DNA of 64,000 nt from Mycobacterium sp. D16R12 (GTDB lineage: Bacteria; Actinomycetota; Actinomycetes; Mycobacteriales; Mycobacteriaceae), in contig NZ_MAFC01000009.1 in assembly GCF_002013465.1 (NCBI RefSeq), positions 248,001 to 312,000 on the forward strand, read 5' to 3'. The notes beneath the pieces are model-generated. The model was given only the letters and a program-made list of their open reading frames with translations. It was not told the DNA's origin and did not search any database. Position 1 is the first letter of the stretch, and every line of letters starts with the position of its first letter. Positions 18,028 to 26,454 of this stretch are shown here, piece by piece. The translations under genes and the position numbers were made by a program.

Positions 18028-19446
18028 ATGACCACCGAGATCTCTACGCCCGCCGACCAGGACGCTGCGTCCGAACCCTCACGCATTCCGGGCATCGTCC
18101 GGGGCCTGCGCGAGACCTTCGCGACCGGTAGGACTCGAGAATACGATTGGCGCAAGGCGCAGCTCGTCGGCCTGGAGCGACTCTTCACCGAGAACGAGGC
18201 CGCGATCGCCACCGCGTTGCACGAGGACTTGGGGCGCTCCTCGGCCGAAGCCTGGATCGCCGATGTTGTCGGGTCGGTCGTCGAGGTCGTCTATGCCCGC
18301 AAGAATCTCCGGCGCTGGATGCGACGCAAGCGCGTGCGGGGTCTTCCCTTGGCCCAGCAGCCGGCCAAGGCATGGTCGGTGCCTGAGCCGTATGGCACCG
18401 TGCTTGTTATCGGTGCGTGGAACTTCCCCCTGTACCTGACGCTTGGGCCTGTGGTCGGCGCGCTGGCGGCGGGCAACACCGTGGCCATCAAGCCCTCGGA
18501 GATCGCGCCTGCCTCATCGGCGTTGATGGCCAAACTGATTCCGCAGTACCTCGACCCGCACGCAGTGGCCGTCGTCGAAGGCGACGGCTCGGTGACGCAG
18601 GAACTATTGGCGCAGGGTTTCGACAAGGCACTTTTCACCGGTGGCACCGAGATCGGCAAGCGCATCCTGGAAGGTGCTGCACAACATCTGACACCGGTCG
18701 CGCTGGAACTGGGTGGCAAGTCACCCGTCTATGTGGCTGCCGACGCCAACATCGAGGTCGCTGCGCGCCGAATCGGATACATGAAGGGCCTCAATTCAGG
18801 CCAGGTGTGTCTGGCACCCGACTATGTCCTCGTCGACCCGGCGGTTCGCGATGAGCTGGTCGAGAAGATCACGGCCGCGTGGGCGGAGTTCCAGGCCGAC
18901 AAGGAATCCAAGGGACTGCGCGTGGTCAACCAGCGCCAGTTCGATCGCCTGGTGGGTTACCTGGCCGCGACCGAAGGTGAGGTTGCCACCGGCGGTGCCT
19001 CCGATGCTTCCGCGCTCACCATCGAGCCGACGATCGTGGTGGATCCGAGCGCGGATGAGCCGCTCATGCAGAACGAGATCTTTGGTCCGATCCTGCCGGT
19101 GCTGACCGCCGACTCCCTTGACGACGCCATCGACTTCATCAATTCTCGTCCAAAGCCGTTGGCGGCCTACGCATTCACGGAGTCGAAGCGGATCGGCAAC
19201 CGATTTATCGACGATGTACCCGCCGGTGGCACGGTGATCAATCATCTGCTGTACCACGCTGTTATCCCGAACTTGCCCTTCGGTGGTGTCGGTGCCAGCG
19301 GTATGGGCGCCTACCACGGCAAGGCCGGTTTCGATGAATTCAGCCACCTCAAGTCGACTCTGTACAAGAGCACCAAGATGGACCTCAAGCTGCCGTATCC
19401 GCCGTATCTGGAGAAGAACCTGAAGTTGATGAAAAAGCTTATGTAA
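18028..19446 (+). CDS. Aldehyde dehydrogenase (class 3/ALDH3 type)
   Basis: This 472-residue enzyme oxidises aldehydes, probably fatty aldehydes, to acids with NAD(P). Active-site residues are N132 in AWNFP, E227 in LELGGKSP and the nucleophile C261 in NSGQVCLAP. The lack of an N-terminal extension and the overall length fit ALDH3. It corresponds to Rv0147. ATG 18028 follows GAGAGGAACG and is preferred over upstream in-frame starts. It heads a four-gene operon with SDR, quinone oxidoreductase and MaoC hydratase genes. Confidence 0.93.
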   Translation: MTTEISTPADQDAASEPSRIPGIVRGLRETFATGRTREYDWRKAQLVGLERLFTENEAAIATALHEDLGRSSAEAWIADVVGSVVEVVYARKNLRRWMRRKRVRGLPLAQQPAKAWSVPEPYGTVLVIGAWNFPLYLTLGPVVGALAAGNTVAIKPSEIAPASSALMAKLIPQYLDPHAVAVVEGDGSVTQELLAQGFDKALFTGGTEIGKRILEGAAQHLTPVALELGGKSPVYVAADANIEVAARRIGYMKGLNSGQVCLAPDYVLVDPAVRDELVEKITAAWAEFQADKESKGLRVVNQRQFDRLVGYLAATEGEVATGGASDASALTIEPTIVVDPSADEPLMQNEIFGPILPVLTADSLDDAIDFINSRPKPLAAYAFTESKRIGNRFIDDVPAGGTVINHLLYHAVIPNLPFGGVGASGMGAYHGKAGFDEFSHLKSTLYKSTKMDLKLPYPPYLEKNLKLMKKLM

Positions 19447-19456
19447 TAAAGCTTTT
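19433..19456 (+). terminator. Weak AT-rich hairpin at the aldehyde dehydrogenase 3' end
   Basis: AAAAGCTT (19433-19440) pairs with AAGCTTTT (19449-19456) around the stop codon. It is too weak to be a sure terminator. With 55 bases to the next gene it could attenuate or process the transcript rather than end it. Confidence 0.3.
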
Positions 19457-19511
19457 CGTTCTCCATATTATTCAGCAACCCAACGAAGTGCCAAGTGAAT
19501 AGGAGTTCTGC

Positions 19512-20378
19512 ATGCCGGGAGTGCAAGACCGGGTAATTGTCGTGACCGGAGCCGGTGGGGGGCTGGGCCGCGAGTACGCGCTCACCCTTGCCGGTGAGGG
19601 CGCCTCGGTGGTTGTCAACGACTTGGGTGGTGCCCGCGACGGATCCGGCGCCGGGTCCGCGATGGCCGACAGTGTGGTCGACGAAATCAAGGCTGCCGGG
19701 GGCCGTGCGGTCGCCAACTATGACAGCGTCGCCACCGAAGATGGCGCGGCCAACATCGTCAAGACCGCTCTTGACGAGTTCGGTGCCATTCACGGCGTGG
19801 TGAGCAATGCAGGCATCCTGCGGGACGGCACGTTCCACAAGATGACCTACGACAGTTGGCATGCGGTGCAACAGGTTCACCTGTACGGCGGGTACAACAT
19901 CACCCGTGCCGCGTGGCAGCACTTCCGGGATCAGGGTTACGGCCGCATCGTGGTCGCCACCTCGACCAGCGGCTTGTTCGGCAACTTCGGGCAGGCCAAC
20001 TACAGCGCCGCCAAGCTCGGCCTCGTCGGACTCATCAACACCCTCGCCCTGGAGGGCGCCAAGTACAACATCCACTCCAACGCCATCGCGCCGATCGCGG
20101 CCACCCGCATGACCGCCGATATCGCCCCCGAGGCGGTGTTGGACAAGCTGCCACCGTCCTTCGTAGCACCAGTCGTTGGATACCTGTGCACCGAGGAAAG
20201 CACCGACAACGGTTCGGTTTTCGTCGTTGGCGGCGGCAAAGTGCAACGTGTCGCACTGTTCGAGAACGCCGGCGCGGACTTCGACGCGCCGCCCACTGTG
20301 GATGAGGTTGCCGAGAAGTGGTCGCAGATCGCGGATCTTTCTAACGCCGTCAAGGCCGGCCCCCCGTCGCTCGCATGA
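19512..20378 (+). CDS. Short-chain dehydrogenase, (3R)-hydroxyacyl-CoA dehydrogenase type (Rv0148-like)
   Basis: This 288-residue SDR has the Rossmann motif TGAGGGLGR (12-20), N99 in SNAG, and the catalytic Y164 and K168 in YSAAK. The VVVNDLGG segment is characteristic of the dehydrogenase domain of peroxisomal multifunctional enzyme type 2 (HSD17B4). Sequence and position match M. tuberculosis Rv0148. The likely reaction is NAD-dependent oxidation of (3R)-hydroxyacyl-CoA, or the reverse. It is preceded by an AGGAG site and coupled to the next gene by a four-base overlap. Confidence 0.9.
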   Translation: MPGVQDRVIVVTGAGGGLGREYALTLAGEGASVVVNDLGGARDGSGAGSAMADSVVDEIKAAGGRAVANYDSVATEDGAANIVKTALDEFGAIHGVVSNAGILRDGTFHKMTYDSWHAVQQVHLYGGYNITRAAWQHFRDQGYGRIVVATSTSGLFGNFGQANYSAAKLGLVGLINTLALEGAKYNIHSNAIAPIAATRMTADIAPEAVLDKLPPSFVAPVVGYLCTEESTDNGSVFVVGGGKVQRVALFENAGADFDAPPTVDEVAEKWSQIADLSNAVKAGPPSLA

Positions 20379-21337
20379 AAGCGATACAGGCACAGTCATT
20401 GTCGGGCCCGGAGGGGCTGGTCTACACCGACGTCGAGGAGCCACGCGGTGACAACGTCGTCGTCGTAGACGTCAAGGCCGCGGGAGTCTGCTTTCCCGAC
20501 TATCTGATGACCAAGGGCGAGTATCAACTGAAAATGGAGCCGCCCTTCGTTCCCGGAATCGAGACCGCCGGGGTGGTGCGGTCGGCTCCGGAGGGTTCCG
20601 GGATCAATCCCGGTGACCGGGTGATGGCCTTCAATTTCATTGGTGGGTATGCCGAACGGGTAGCGGTGGCACCGTCCAACATCCTGCCGACCCCGCCCCA
20701 GCTGGACGATGCCGAGGCCGTCGCCCTCATTGCCAACTACCACACCATGTACTTCGCCTACGCTCGCCGAGGGCAGCTGCGTGCGGGGGAGACGGTGCTG
20801 GTACTCGGTGCCGCGGGCGGTATCGGCACGGCGGCGATCCAGATTGCCAAGGGGATGGGCGCCAAGGTCATTGCCGTGGTTAATCGGACTGCCGCAACGG
20901 AATTCGTCAAGAGCGTCGGTGCCGATATCGTGCTGCCGCTAGAAGAGGGCTGGGCCAAGGCGGTACGTGAGGCAACCGGTGGAGTCGGTGTCGACATGGT
21001 GGTGGATCCCATCGGTGGGCCCGCCTTTGACGACGCGGTGCGCACACTGGCCTCCGAGGGCCGGCTGCTCGTCGTCGGATTTGCGGCCGGTGCGATACCG
21101 ACGATCAAGGTGAATCGCCTGCTGCTGCGCAACGCCTCGCTGATCGGGGTGGCCTGGGGCGAATTCCTGCGCACGCATACGGACTATCTGTACGAGACGC
21201 AGGCAGGGTTGGAGAAGCTGGTGGCCGAGGGTATGCGACCGCCGGTGAGTGCGCGGATTCCGCTATCGGAAGGCCGCCAGGCACTCCAGGACTTCGCCGA
21301 CGGCAAGGTGTACGGAAAGATGGTGCTCGTACCGTGA
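20375..21337 (+). CDS. Zinc-free MDR oxidoreductase / NADPH:quinone oxidoreductase (Rv0149-like)
   Basis: A 320-residue medium-chain dehydrogenase/reductase of the quinone oxidoreductase branch. The N-terminal GroES-like half contains AAGVCFPDYLMTKGEYQ and lacks the zinc-site residues of alcohol dehydrogenases. The nucleotide-binding motif is VLVLGAAGGIGTAAIQIAK. It may reduce a quinone or an enoyl thioester; position matches Rv0149. It overlaps both neighbours by four bases, so it belongs firmly to the operon. Confidence 0.9.
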   Translation: MKAIQAQSLSGPEGLVYTDVEEPRGDNVVVVDVKAAGVCFPDYLMTKGEYQLKMEPPFVPGIETAGVVRSAPEGSGINPGDRVMAFNFIGGYAERVAVAPSNILPTPPQLDDAEAVALIANYHTMYFAYARRGQLRAGETVLVLGAAGGIGTAAIQIAKGMGAKVIAVVNRTAATEFVKSVGADIVLPLEEGWAKAVREATGGVGVDMVVDPIGGPAFDDAVRTLASEGRLLVVGFAAGAIPTIKVNRLLLRNASLIGVAWGEFLRTHTDYLYETQAGLEKLVAEGMRPPVSARIPLSEGRQALQDFADGKVYGKMVLVP

Positions 21338-21783
21338 GTACCAAGGTATTCAACGGAATTGACCAGGTCGCCGTCGGTGACCTCGGGATCACCGATTGGC
21401 TCTTGGTCGATCAGGAGCGTGTCAACACCTTCGCCGATGCCACCGGTGATCACCAGTGGATACACGTCGATACCGAGCGGGCCGCCGATGGCCCGTTCGG
21501 TGGCACCATCGCGCACGGGTTGCTCACCTTGTCGTTGCTTCCGCAGTTTCAATTCCAGCTGATCCGCGTCGACAACATCGCGATGGGGATCAACTATGGG
21601 TACAACAAGATTCGGTTCCTGAACCCGGTTCGGGTGGGGTCGAGGCTGCGGGCCCGTGCCGAGGTGACCAATGTCGAGCAGAAGCCCGGCGCCGTGGACG
21701 TGACGGTCTTGACGACCGTCGAAATCGAGGGTGCCGACAAGCCAGCTTGTGTGGCCGAATCGATTTCGCGCTACATCGCGTAG
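21334..21783 (+). CDS. MaoC-type (R)-specific enoyl-CoA/ACP hydratase (HtdZ-like)
   Basis: This 149-residue single hot-dog hydratase carries the hydratase-2 motif ADATGDHQWIHVD, with D39 and H44 as catalytic pair, and GGTIAHGLLTLSLLP. It closely resembles Rv0130 (HtdZ). It would interconvert trans-2-enoyl and (3R)-hydroxyacyl thioesters, which supplies the substrate of the SDR encoded two genes upstream. GTG start at 21334 overlaps the oxidoreductase stop by four bases. In M. tuberculosis the htdZ-like gene is not in this operon as I recall it. Confidence 0.9.
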   Translation: MSTKVFNGIDQVAVGDLGITDWLLVDQERVNTFADATGDHQWIHVDTERAADGPFGGTIAHGLLTLSLLPQFQFQLIRVDNIAMGINYGYNKIRFLNPVRVGSRLRARAEVTNVEQKPGAVDVTVLTTVEIEGADKPACVAESISRYIA

Positions 21784-21804
21784 CCAATCGGAAGACCGCG
21801 TTAG

Positions 21805-21893
21805 AGATCTGGGACCCCAGGCTATTTCGGCCGGTACGCGGAAGAGCTGAAGGTCAACGAGGTTGTGGGCGTGATACCCATTCTCGCCCAATG
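21805..21893 (+). pseudogene. Possible remnant of a second MaoC-domain gene
   Basis: Between two stops this frame reads PGYFGRYAEELKVNEVV, which resembles the GRYFEEL-VGEV opening of long MaoC-domain proteins. It has no start codon and stops after 29 codons. It follows the intact MaoC gene directly. It may be a decayed hydratase gene, or chance. Confidence 0.25.
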
Positions 21894-21972
21894 AAATCGC
21901 GACCCGTCGGTTTGTCGTCGATTGTCAAGAGGTTGGACACCGCATATCGCAGAGTGTCGAAAATCTCACCGC

Positions 21973-21994
21973 GATCTACGACGATGTGTAGATC
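21973..21994. promoter_or_regulatory. 22-bp dyad upstream of the first mce operon
   Basis: GATCTAC (21973-21979) and GTAGATC (21988-21994) form a perfect 7-bp inverted repeat with an 8-base spacer, about 165 bases before yrbEA. The 21784-22158 gap is otherwise non-coding and AT-richer, so it is the likely promoter. The half-site spacing fits a TetR or GntR dimer. Confidence 0.4.
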
Positions 21995-22158
21995 ACGTCA
22001 GTCAGGTGTTATGTTACTGCTCAGTTCGGGCCCTGCATTCTCTGTGACCAGCGAAGATGGTGGGCCCGAGAGGTTTGGATGAGAGGGCATCACGTGGGTC
22101 AGTCAGCACACGGACGTGTTGCCCTGGGGTATTCGGTGCAGTCGATCGTGAGCGCGCG

Positions 22159-23025
22159 ATGACCACGTTCGACACGGCCAGTGCAGGCCGGCCCGCGACG
22201 CCATCCCGTGACGCCGTATCCGGTGCCCTCAAGGAATACGTCCGCAAGCATCCGGTTCAGGCGGTAGAAACCGCCGGCAGTCAGATCGTCCTCGGTGTAC
22301 GAGCGATGCAGTACATGTTCTCGGACCTCGTCCACCGCGCGTTCCCCTGGAAGGAATTCATCCACCAGGGCGCGTTCATGGCGGGTAGTGCCGTGGTCCC
22401 GACGCTTCTGGTGGCCATTCCGATCGGTGTCACCTTGTCGATCCAATTCGCGCTGCTGGCGGGCCAGGTCGGCGCGGCTTCGTTGGCAGGTGCCGCCAGT
22501 GGTGTCGCGATCGTGCGCCAGGGTGCCTCGCTGGTTGCCGCGGTGCTGATGGCCTCCGCGGTGGGTTCGGCCATCACCGCGGACCTGGGGTCACGAACCA
22601 TGCGTGAAGAGATAGACGCCATGGAAGTGATGGGTGTGTCGGTGATCCGGCGGCTCGTCGTCCCGCGTGTGGCTGCCGCGGTCCTGGTCGGTGTCGGCCT
22701 CACGGGTACAACCTGTTTTGTAGGCTTCCTGGCGAGCTACTTGTTCAACGTCTACTTCCAGCACGGCGCACCGGGAAGCTTCGTCGCGACCTTCGCCTCG
22801 TTCACACGGGTCGACGATCTGATCTTGGCCCTGCTCAAGGCGATTCTCTACGGTCTCATCGTTGCCATCGTCGCGTGCGACAAAGGGCTGACGACCAAGG
22901 GCGGACCGGCCGGCGTCGCCAACTCGGTGAACGCCGCAGTCGTGGAGTCAATCCTGGTGTTGATGCTGATCAACGTGCTCGTCAGCCAGGTGTACGTCAT
23001 GGTCTTCCCCCGGCACGGGATATAG
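22159..23025 (+). CDS. yrbEA: MCE-system permease subunit YrbEA (MlaE family)
   Basis: A 288-residue integral membrane protein, one of two MlaE-type permease subunits of an Mce ABC-like lipid importer. Typical features are a run of five to six membrane segments and the conserved cytoplasmic coupling stretch TMREEIDAMEVMGV. ATG 22159 (MTTFDTASAG) is chosen; the frame is open to a further start at 22057 but that region has no coding bias. The ATPase (MceG/MlaF-like) is not in the window and would be shared from elsewhere. Confidence 0.92.
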   Translation: MTTFDTASAGRPATPSRDAVSGALKEYVRKHPVQAVETAGSQIVLGVRAMQYMFSDLVHRAFPWKEFIHQGAFMAGSAVVPTLLVAIPIGVTLSIQFALLAGQVGAASLAGAASGVAIVRQGASLVAAVLMASAVGSAITADLGSRTMREEIDAMEVMGVSVIRRLVVPRVAAAVLVGVGLTGTTCFVGFLASYLFNVYFQHGAPGSFVATFASFTRVDDLILALLKAILYGLIVAIVACDKGLTTKGGPAGVANSVNAAVVESILVLMLINVLVSQVYVMVFPRHGI

Positions 23026-23034
23026 GGACGCATC

Positions 23035-23895
23035 GTGACCATCTCTACATACCGTCCTAAGGGCATCCAGCCGATCATCGACGCCGGGCATCGGGTCGCC
23101 CAGTCGATTCGGCGGCTGGGACACATGCTGGCGTTCTTCGTGGAGGCGATGGCCTCCATTCCGAATGCCCTGCGCTACTACTCCAAGGAGTTCTTCCGGC
23201 TGCTGGCCGACGTCACCTGGGGTAACGGCTCGCTGGTCACCGGTGGTGGCACGGTCGGCGTCGCCGCCGTGCTGGGCGCCACGATCGGCGCCCTGATCGG
23301 TATCGAGGCCTACAACCTGCTGAACATCATCGGCCTGGGCCCGGCCACTGGATTCATCTCCTCGCTGGTCTCGACGCGCGAGTTGGCGCCGGTGATGGCC
23401 GCCCTGGCCTTTGCGATGCAGGCCGGCTGCCGGTTCACCGCGCAGCTGGGCGCACAGCGCATCAACGAGGAGATCGACGCGCTGGACGCGCTGGCGATCC
23501 GGCCCATCCCCTACCTGGTGACCACCCGCCTGATGGCCTCCACCGTTGCGGTTGTTCCGCTGTACCTGCTGTGCCTGGTCATCAGCTACATCACCTGCCG
23601 CCTGCTTGTCGGGATCTCCAGCGGCGGCTCGATCGGCGGTGCCTACAACCACTACTTCACGATGATGTTGAGCGGTACCGACATCGTCTACTCGGTGATC
23701 AAGGCCGTCATCTTCGTCTGGATCGCGTCAACCATCCAGTGCTACTTCGGGTTCAACGCCTCGGGTGGACCCGAAGGCGTGGGTGTGGCCGCCGGGCACG
23801 CGATGCGTGCCGCCATCACCGTCGTGATTATCGTGAACATGCTTCTGACCATGGCGTTGTGGGGAGTCGACGCTGGCGCAAGGTTCGGTGGTTGA
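23035..23895 (+). CDS. yrbEB: MCE-system permease subunit YrbEB (MlaE family)
   Basis: The second MlaE-type permease (286 residues), nine bases after yrbEA, with a GTG start. The coupling stretch QRINEEIDALDALAIRPI and about six membrane segments are present. It should form a heterodimer with YrbEA in the inner membrane. The mceA start overlaps its stop by eight bases. Confidence 0.93.
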   Translation: MTISTYRPKGIQPIIDAGHRVAQSIRRLGHMLAFFVEAMASIPNALRYYSKEFFRLLADVTWGNGSLVTGGGTVGVAAVLGATIGALIGIEAYNLLNIIGLGPATGFISSLVSTRELAPVMAALAFAMQAGCRFTAQLGAQRINEEIDALDALAIRPIPYLVTTRLMASTVAVVPLYLLCLVISYITCRLLVGISSGGSIGGAYNHYFTMMLSGTDIVYSVIKAVIFVWIASTIQCYFGFNASGGPEGVGVAAGHAMRAAITVVIIVNMLLTMALWGVDAGARFGG

Positions 23896-25405
23896 CGTGA
23901 GTGCTGGTTCATTCTCTGGAAACGGGCGCGGCTGGTCCGATCGTGCGCTGCTCCTCTCCGGTATCGCCGTGCTGGCCATCTTGGGATTGGTGACCGGGCT
24001 GCTGCTCGCCAAGTCCAAAGGCCTGCTGGAAGACACCGTCAAGGTCAACGCGCAGCTGATGAATGTCGGCGACGGTCTGCCCGAGCGTGCCGATGTGAAG
24101 TTCCGCGGCATGCTCGTCGGCGCCGTCACCTCGGTGACGCCGGCCGAAGACGGCAAGCCGAATATCGTGCACATCGACCTGAAGTCGGAGCACGCCAGCG
24201 GAATTCCGAGCACGGTCACCGCACGCGTGGTGCCGAGCAACGTGTTCGCGGTGTCCTCTGTGCAGCTGGTCGACAACGGTGACGGTGCCGCCATGCGTGA
24301 CGGCGCTGTGATCACCGAGGACACCAAGCTGCCGACGGTGCTGTTCCAGACCACCACCAACAAGCTGCGCCAAGTGCTTGCCGCCACCGAACGGCAACGG
24401 GGCGACGCGCCGATCGGTTTGATCGGCGTATTCGGCGAGGCCACCCAGGGCCGCGGCGACAAGCTGTTGACCGCTGGTGCCCGGCTGCAGTCCATCCTCG
24501 CCGAGTTCAACGCCATAGTGACCGCGAGCCCCAACGATCCCTCGACGATCGCGGCTCTGGAGAAGGTGTCGGCGGCGCTCAGCACCAGCTCGCCGCGACT
24601 GTTGGACAACCTGGAGAACGCCCTGGTGCCGCTGCGCACCCTGGCCCAGAAGCAAACCGATGTGCGCGGGCTGCTCTCGGCCGGTTTGCATACGACCGGA
24701 ACCGCGGCCACTGCCATTGATAACCACATCGACCAGATGATCGGCATCGGTACGCACCTGACACCGGTTGTCGGTGTCCTGGCACAGCATTCGGGCCAGT
24801 TCGTGCCGATCGCGTCGCGCATCAGGGTGCTGTCGGATGCGATCTTCGAAAACGGATGGGATCCGGGCCGCCAGGTCCTGGGCCTGAACCTGATCCTGTC
24901 GTTCAGCCCGGCCTGGACCTATGTCCGCGACGACTGCCCACGGTACGGAGACCTGGCCGGACCCAGTTGCACCACCGCACCCGAGACCCGTCAGTGGATC
25001 GACATTCCCGAGGTGCTGCAGCCCGGTAGCTACAAGCCGCCGCCGGATATCGCACCGCCGGCGGGAACCATCTTCCCGCCGACCGCCGCAGACATCATGC
25101 TGCACGGCTCAGGTCCGAACCCGCAGGAAGTCGACCGCGCCGCGAACCCGGTGCTGCCGCCCTTCGGCCCACCGCCCAACGCGGCACCTGCCGGAGTGGC
25201 ACCGGCCGCGTTCGGCGGAAACGTCGGACCGGTGGGAAGTGCGACCGAGCGCACACAACTCGGCAAGGCACTCGGTGGGGACCCGAGCGCCGCACAGCAG
25301 CTGCTCCTGGGCCCGGTGGCTCGTGGGACAACGATCTCGGTCAGTCGTGAGGGGTCGGACAACGGTTCCGGCCAAGCCAATTCGGCCCTGGGAGGCGGAC
25401 GATGA
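23888..25405 (+). CDS. mceA: MCE family protein MceA (operon 1)
   Basis: This 505-residue protein has an N-terminal membrane anchor (about 20-42) and an MlaD/MCE domain (about 48-130). A long helical Mce4_CUP1-type region follows, and a proline-rich C-terminal tail from about 380. As in other systems, MceA-F are thought to assemble a periplasm-spanning tunnel that moves lipids from the outer envelope to the YrbE permease. The GLPERADVKFRGMLVGAV opening of the MCE domain differs from Mce1A-Mce4A and matches the second operon in this window, so the two operons are the same subtype. Confidence 0.92.
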   Translation: MVDVSAGSFSGNGRGWSDRALLLSGIAVLAILGLVTGLLLAKSKGLLEDTVKVNAQLMNVGDGLPERADVKFRGMLVGAVTSVTPAEDGKPNIVHIDLKSEHASGIPSTVTARVVPSNVFAVSSVQLVDNGDGAAMRDGAVITEDTKLPTVLFQTTTNKLRQVLAATERQRGDAPIGLIGVFGEATQGRGDKLLTAGARLQSILAEFNAIVTASPNDPSTIAALEKVSAALSTSSPRLLDNLENALVPLRTLAQKQTDVRGLLSAGLHTTGTAATAIDNHIDQMIGIGTHLTPVVGVLAQHSGQFVPIASRIRVLSDAIFENGWDPGRQVLGLNLILSFSPAWTYVRDDCPRYGDLAGPSCTTAPETRQWIDIPEVLQPGSYKPPPDIAPPAGTIFPPTAADIMLHGSGPNPQEVDRAANPVLPPFGPPPNAAPAGVAPAAFGGNVGPVGSATERTQLGKALGGDPSAAQQLLLGPVARGTTISVSREGSDNGSGQANSALGGGR

Positions 25406-26454
25406 AGAACTTCCGGGCCGCGGTGGTCGGACTATCGCTGTTTGTCGTGTTCGCCATCGGCGTGACGACCCTGGTGTACGGCACCCTGCTCCGCGACACC
25501 ACGGGCTCGACCAAGAGCTACAGCGCGATTTTCACCGATGTCACCGGTGTGCGAGTCGGCGACGACGTGCGCATCGCGGGCGTGCGCGTGGGTCGCGTCG
25601 ACTCGATCGAGCTGGACGGCTCGCTCGCCAAGCTCAAGTTCCGGGTCAAGAGCAACCAGAATCTCTACGGAAACTCGATTGCGTCGGTGACCTACCAGAA
25701 CATCATCGGCCAGCGGTACCTCTCGCTGTCCCGGGGGTTGGATGGCAGCCCGGAGCGTTTGCCTGAAGGCAGCGTGATTCCGGTGGAGCGCACCGAGCCG
25801 TCCTTCGATGTCGGTGCGCTGCTCAACGGATTCGAGCCGTTGTTCACCCTGCTGGACCCGAAGCAGGTCGACAACCTGTCCAATGGGCTCATCGACGCCT
25901 TCGCCGGCGACAAGGGCGCGCTGGCGCATGTCGTTGCGCAGACCACCGAGATCACGAAATCCTTTGCCGGACGCGATCAGTCGCTTGGGGGGCTGATCGA
26001 GAACCTCAACACCGTGCTGGAGAACGTCGCCAAGCAGAACGACAACCTGGATCAACTCGTGGTCCAGAGTCAGAACGTCGTCGGCGAACTGGACAACCGT
26101 CGCCAGAGCCTGGTCTCGTCCATCGGTTCGGCCACGCATGTGGTGAGCCGGATCCAGACCATCGGCGACAACGTGTATCCGCAGCTGCAGGAACTTGTCT
26201 ATCGCGAACCGGGTGCCGCCGCGCATATTCTTGCCAACAAAGACCAATTCGCCTTCCTCGGTTCCAATTTGCCGCTTCTTCTGAAGGGGCTGGCCCGCAC
26301 AATGCAGGACGGCGCCTACGGCAATTCGTATGCCTGCCAGCTGAACCTCAACGGGTTCTTCCCGGGTCTCAATGATCTGGTGCCCGCGATCGTCCGGCAC
26401 GCCACGAACGGTGGCGTCGCCAAGTACACACCGAAATGCCGAGGGACCGAATGA
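25402..26454 (+). CDS. mceB: MCE family protein MceB (operon 1)
   Basis: A 350-residue Mce subunit with one N-terminal membrane segment (about 8-27), then the MCE domain beginning near AIFTDVTGVRVGDDVRIAGV and ending around GQRYLSLSRG. A long helical tail follows, with two cysteines near the C-terminus (YACQLNLNGFFPG, KYTPKCRG). It overlaps mceA by four bases (ATGA). It is clearly paralogous to the gene at 55888. Confidence 0.92.
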   Translation: MKNFRAAVVGLSLFVVFAIGVTTLVYGTLLRDTTGSTKSYSAIFTDVTGVRVGDDVRIAGVRVGRVDSIELDGSLAKLKFRVKSNQNLYGNSIASVTYQNIIGQRYLSLSRGLDGSPERLPEGSVIPVERTEPSFDVGALLNGFEPLFTLLDPKQVDNLSNGLIDAFAGDKGALAHVVAQTTEITKSFAGRDQSLGGLIENLNTVLENVAKQNDNLDQLVVQSQNVVGELDNRRQSLVSSIGSATHVVSRIQTIGDNVYPQLQELVYREPGAAAHILANKDQFAFLGSNLPLLLKGLARTMQDGAYGNSYACQLNLNGFFPGLNDLVPAIVRHATNGGVAKYTPKCRGTE

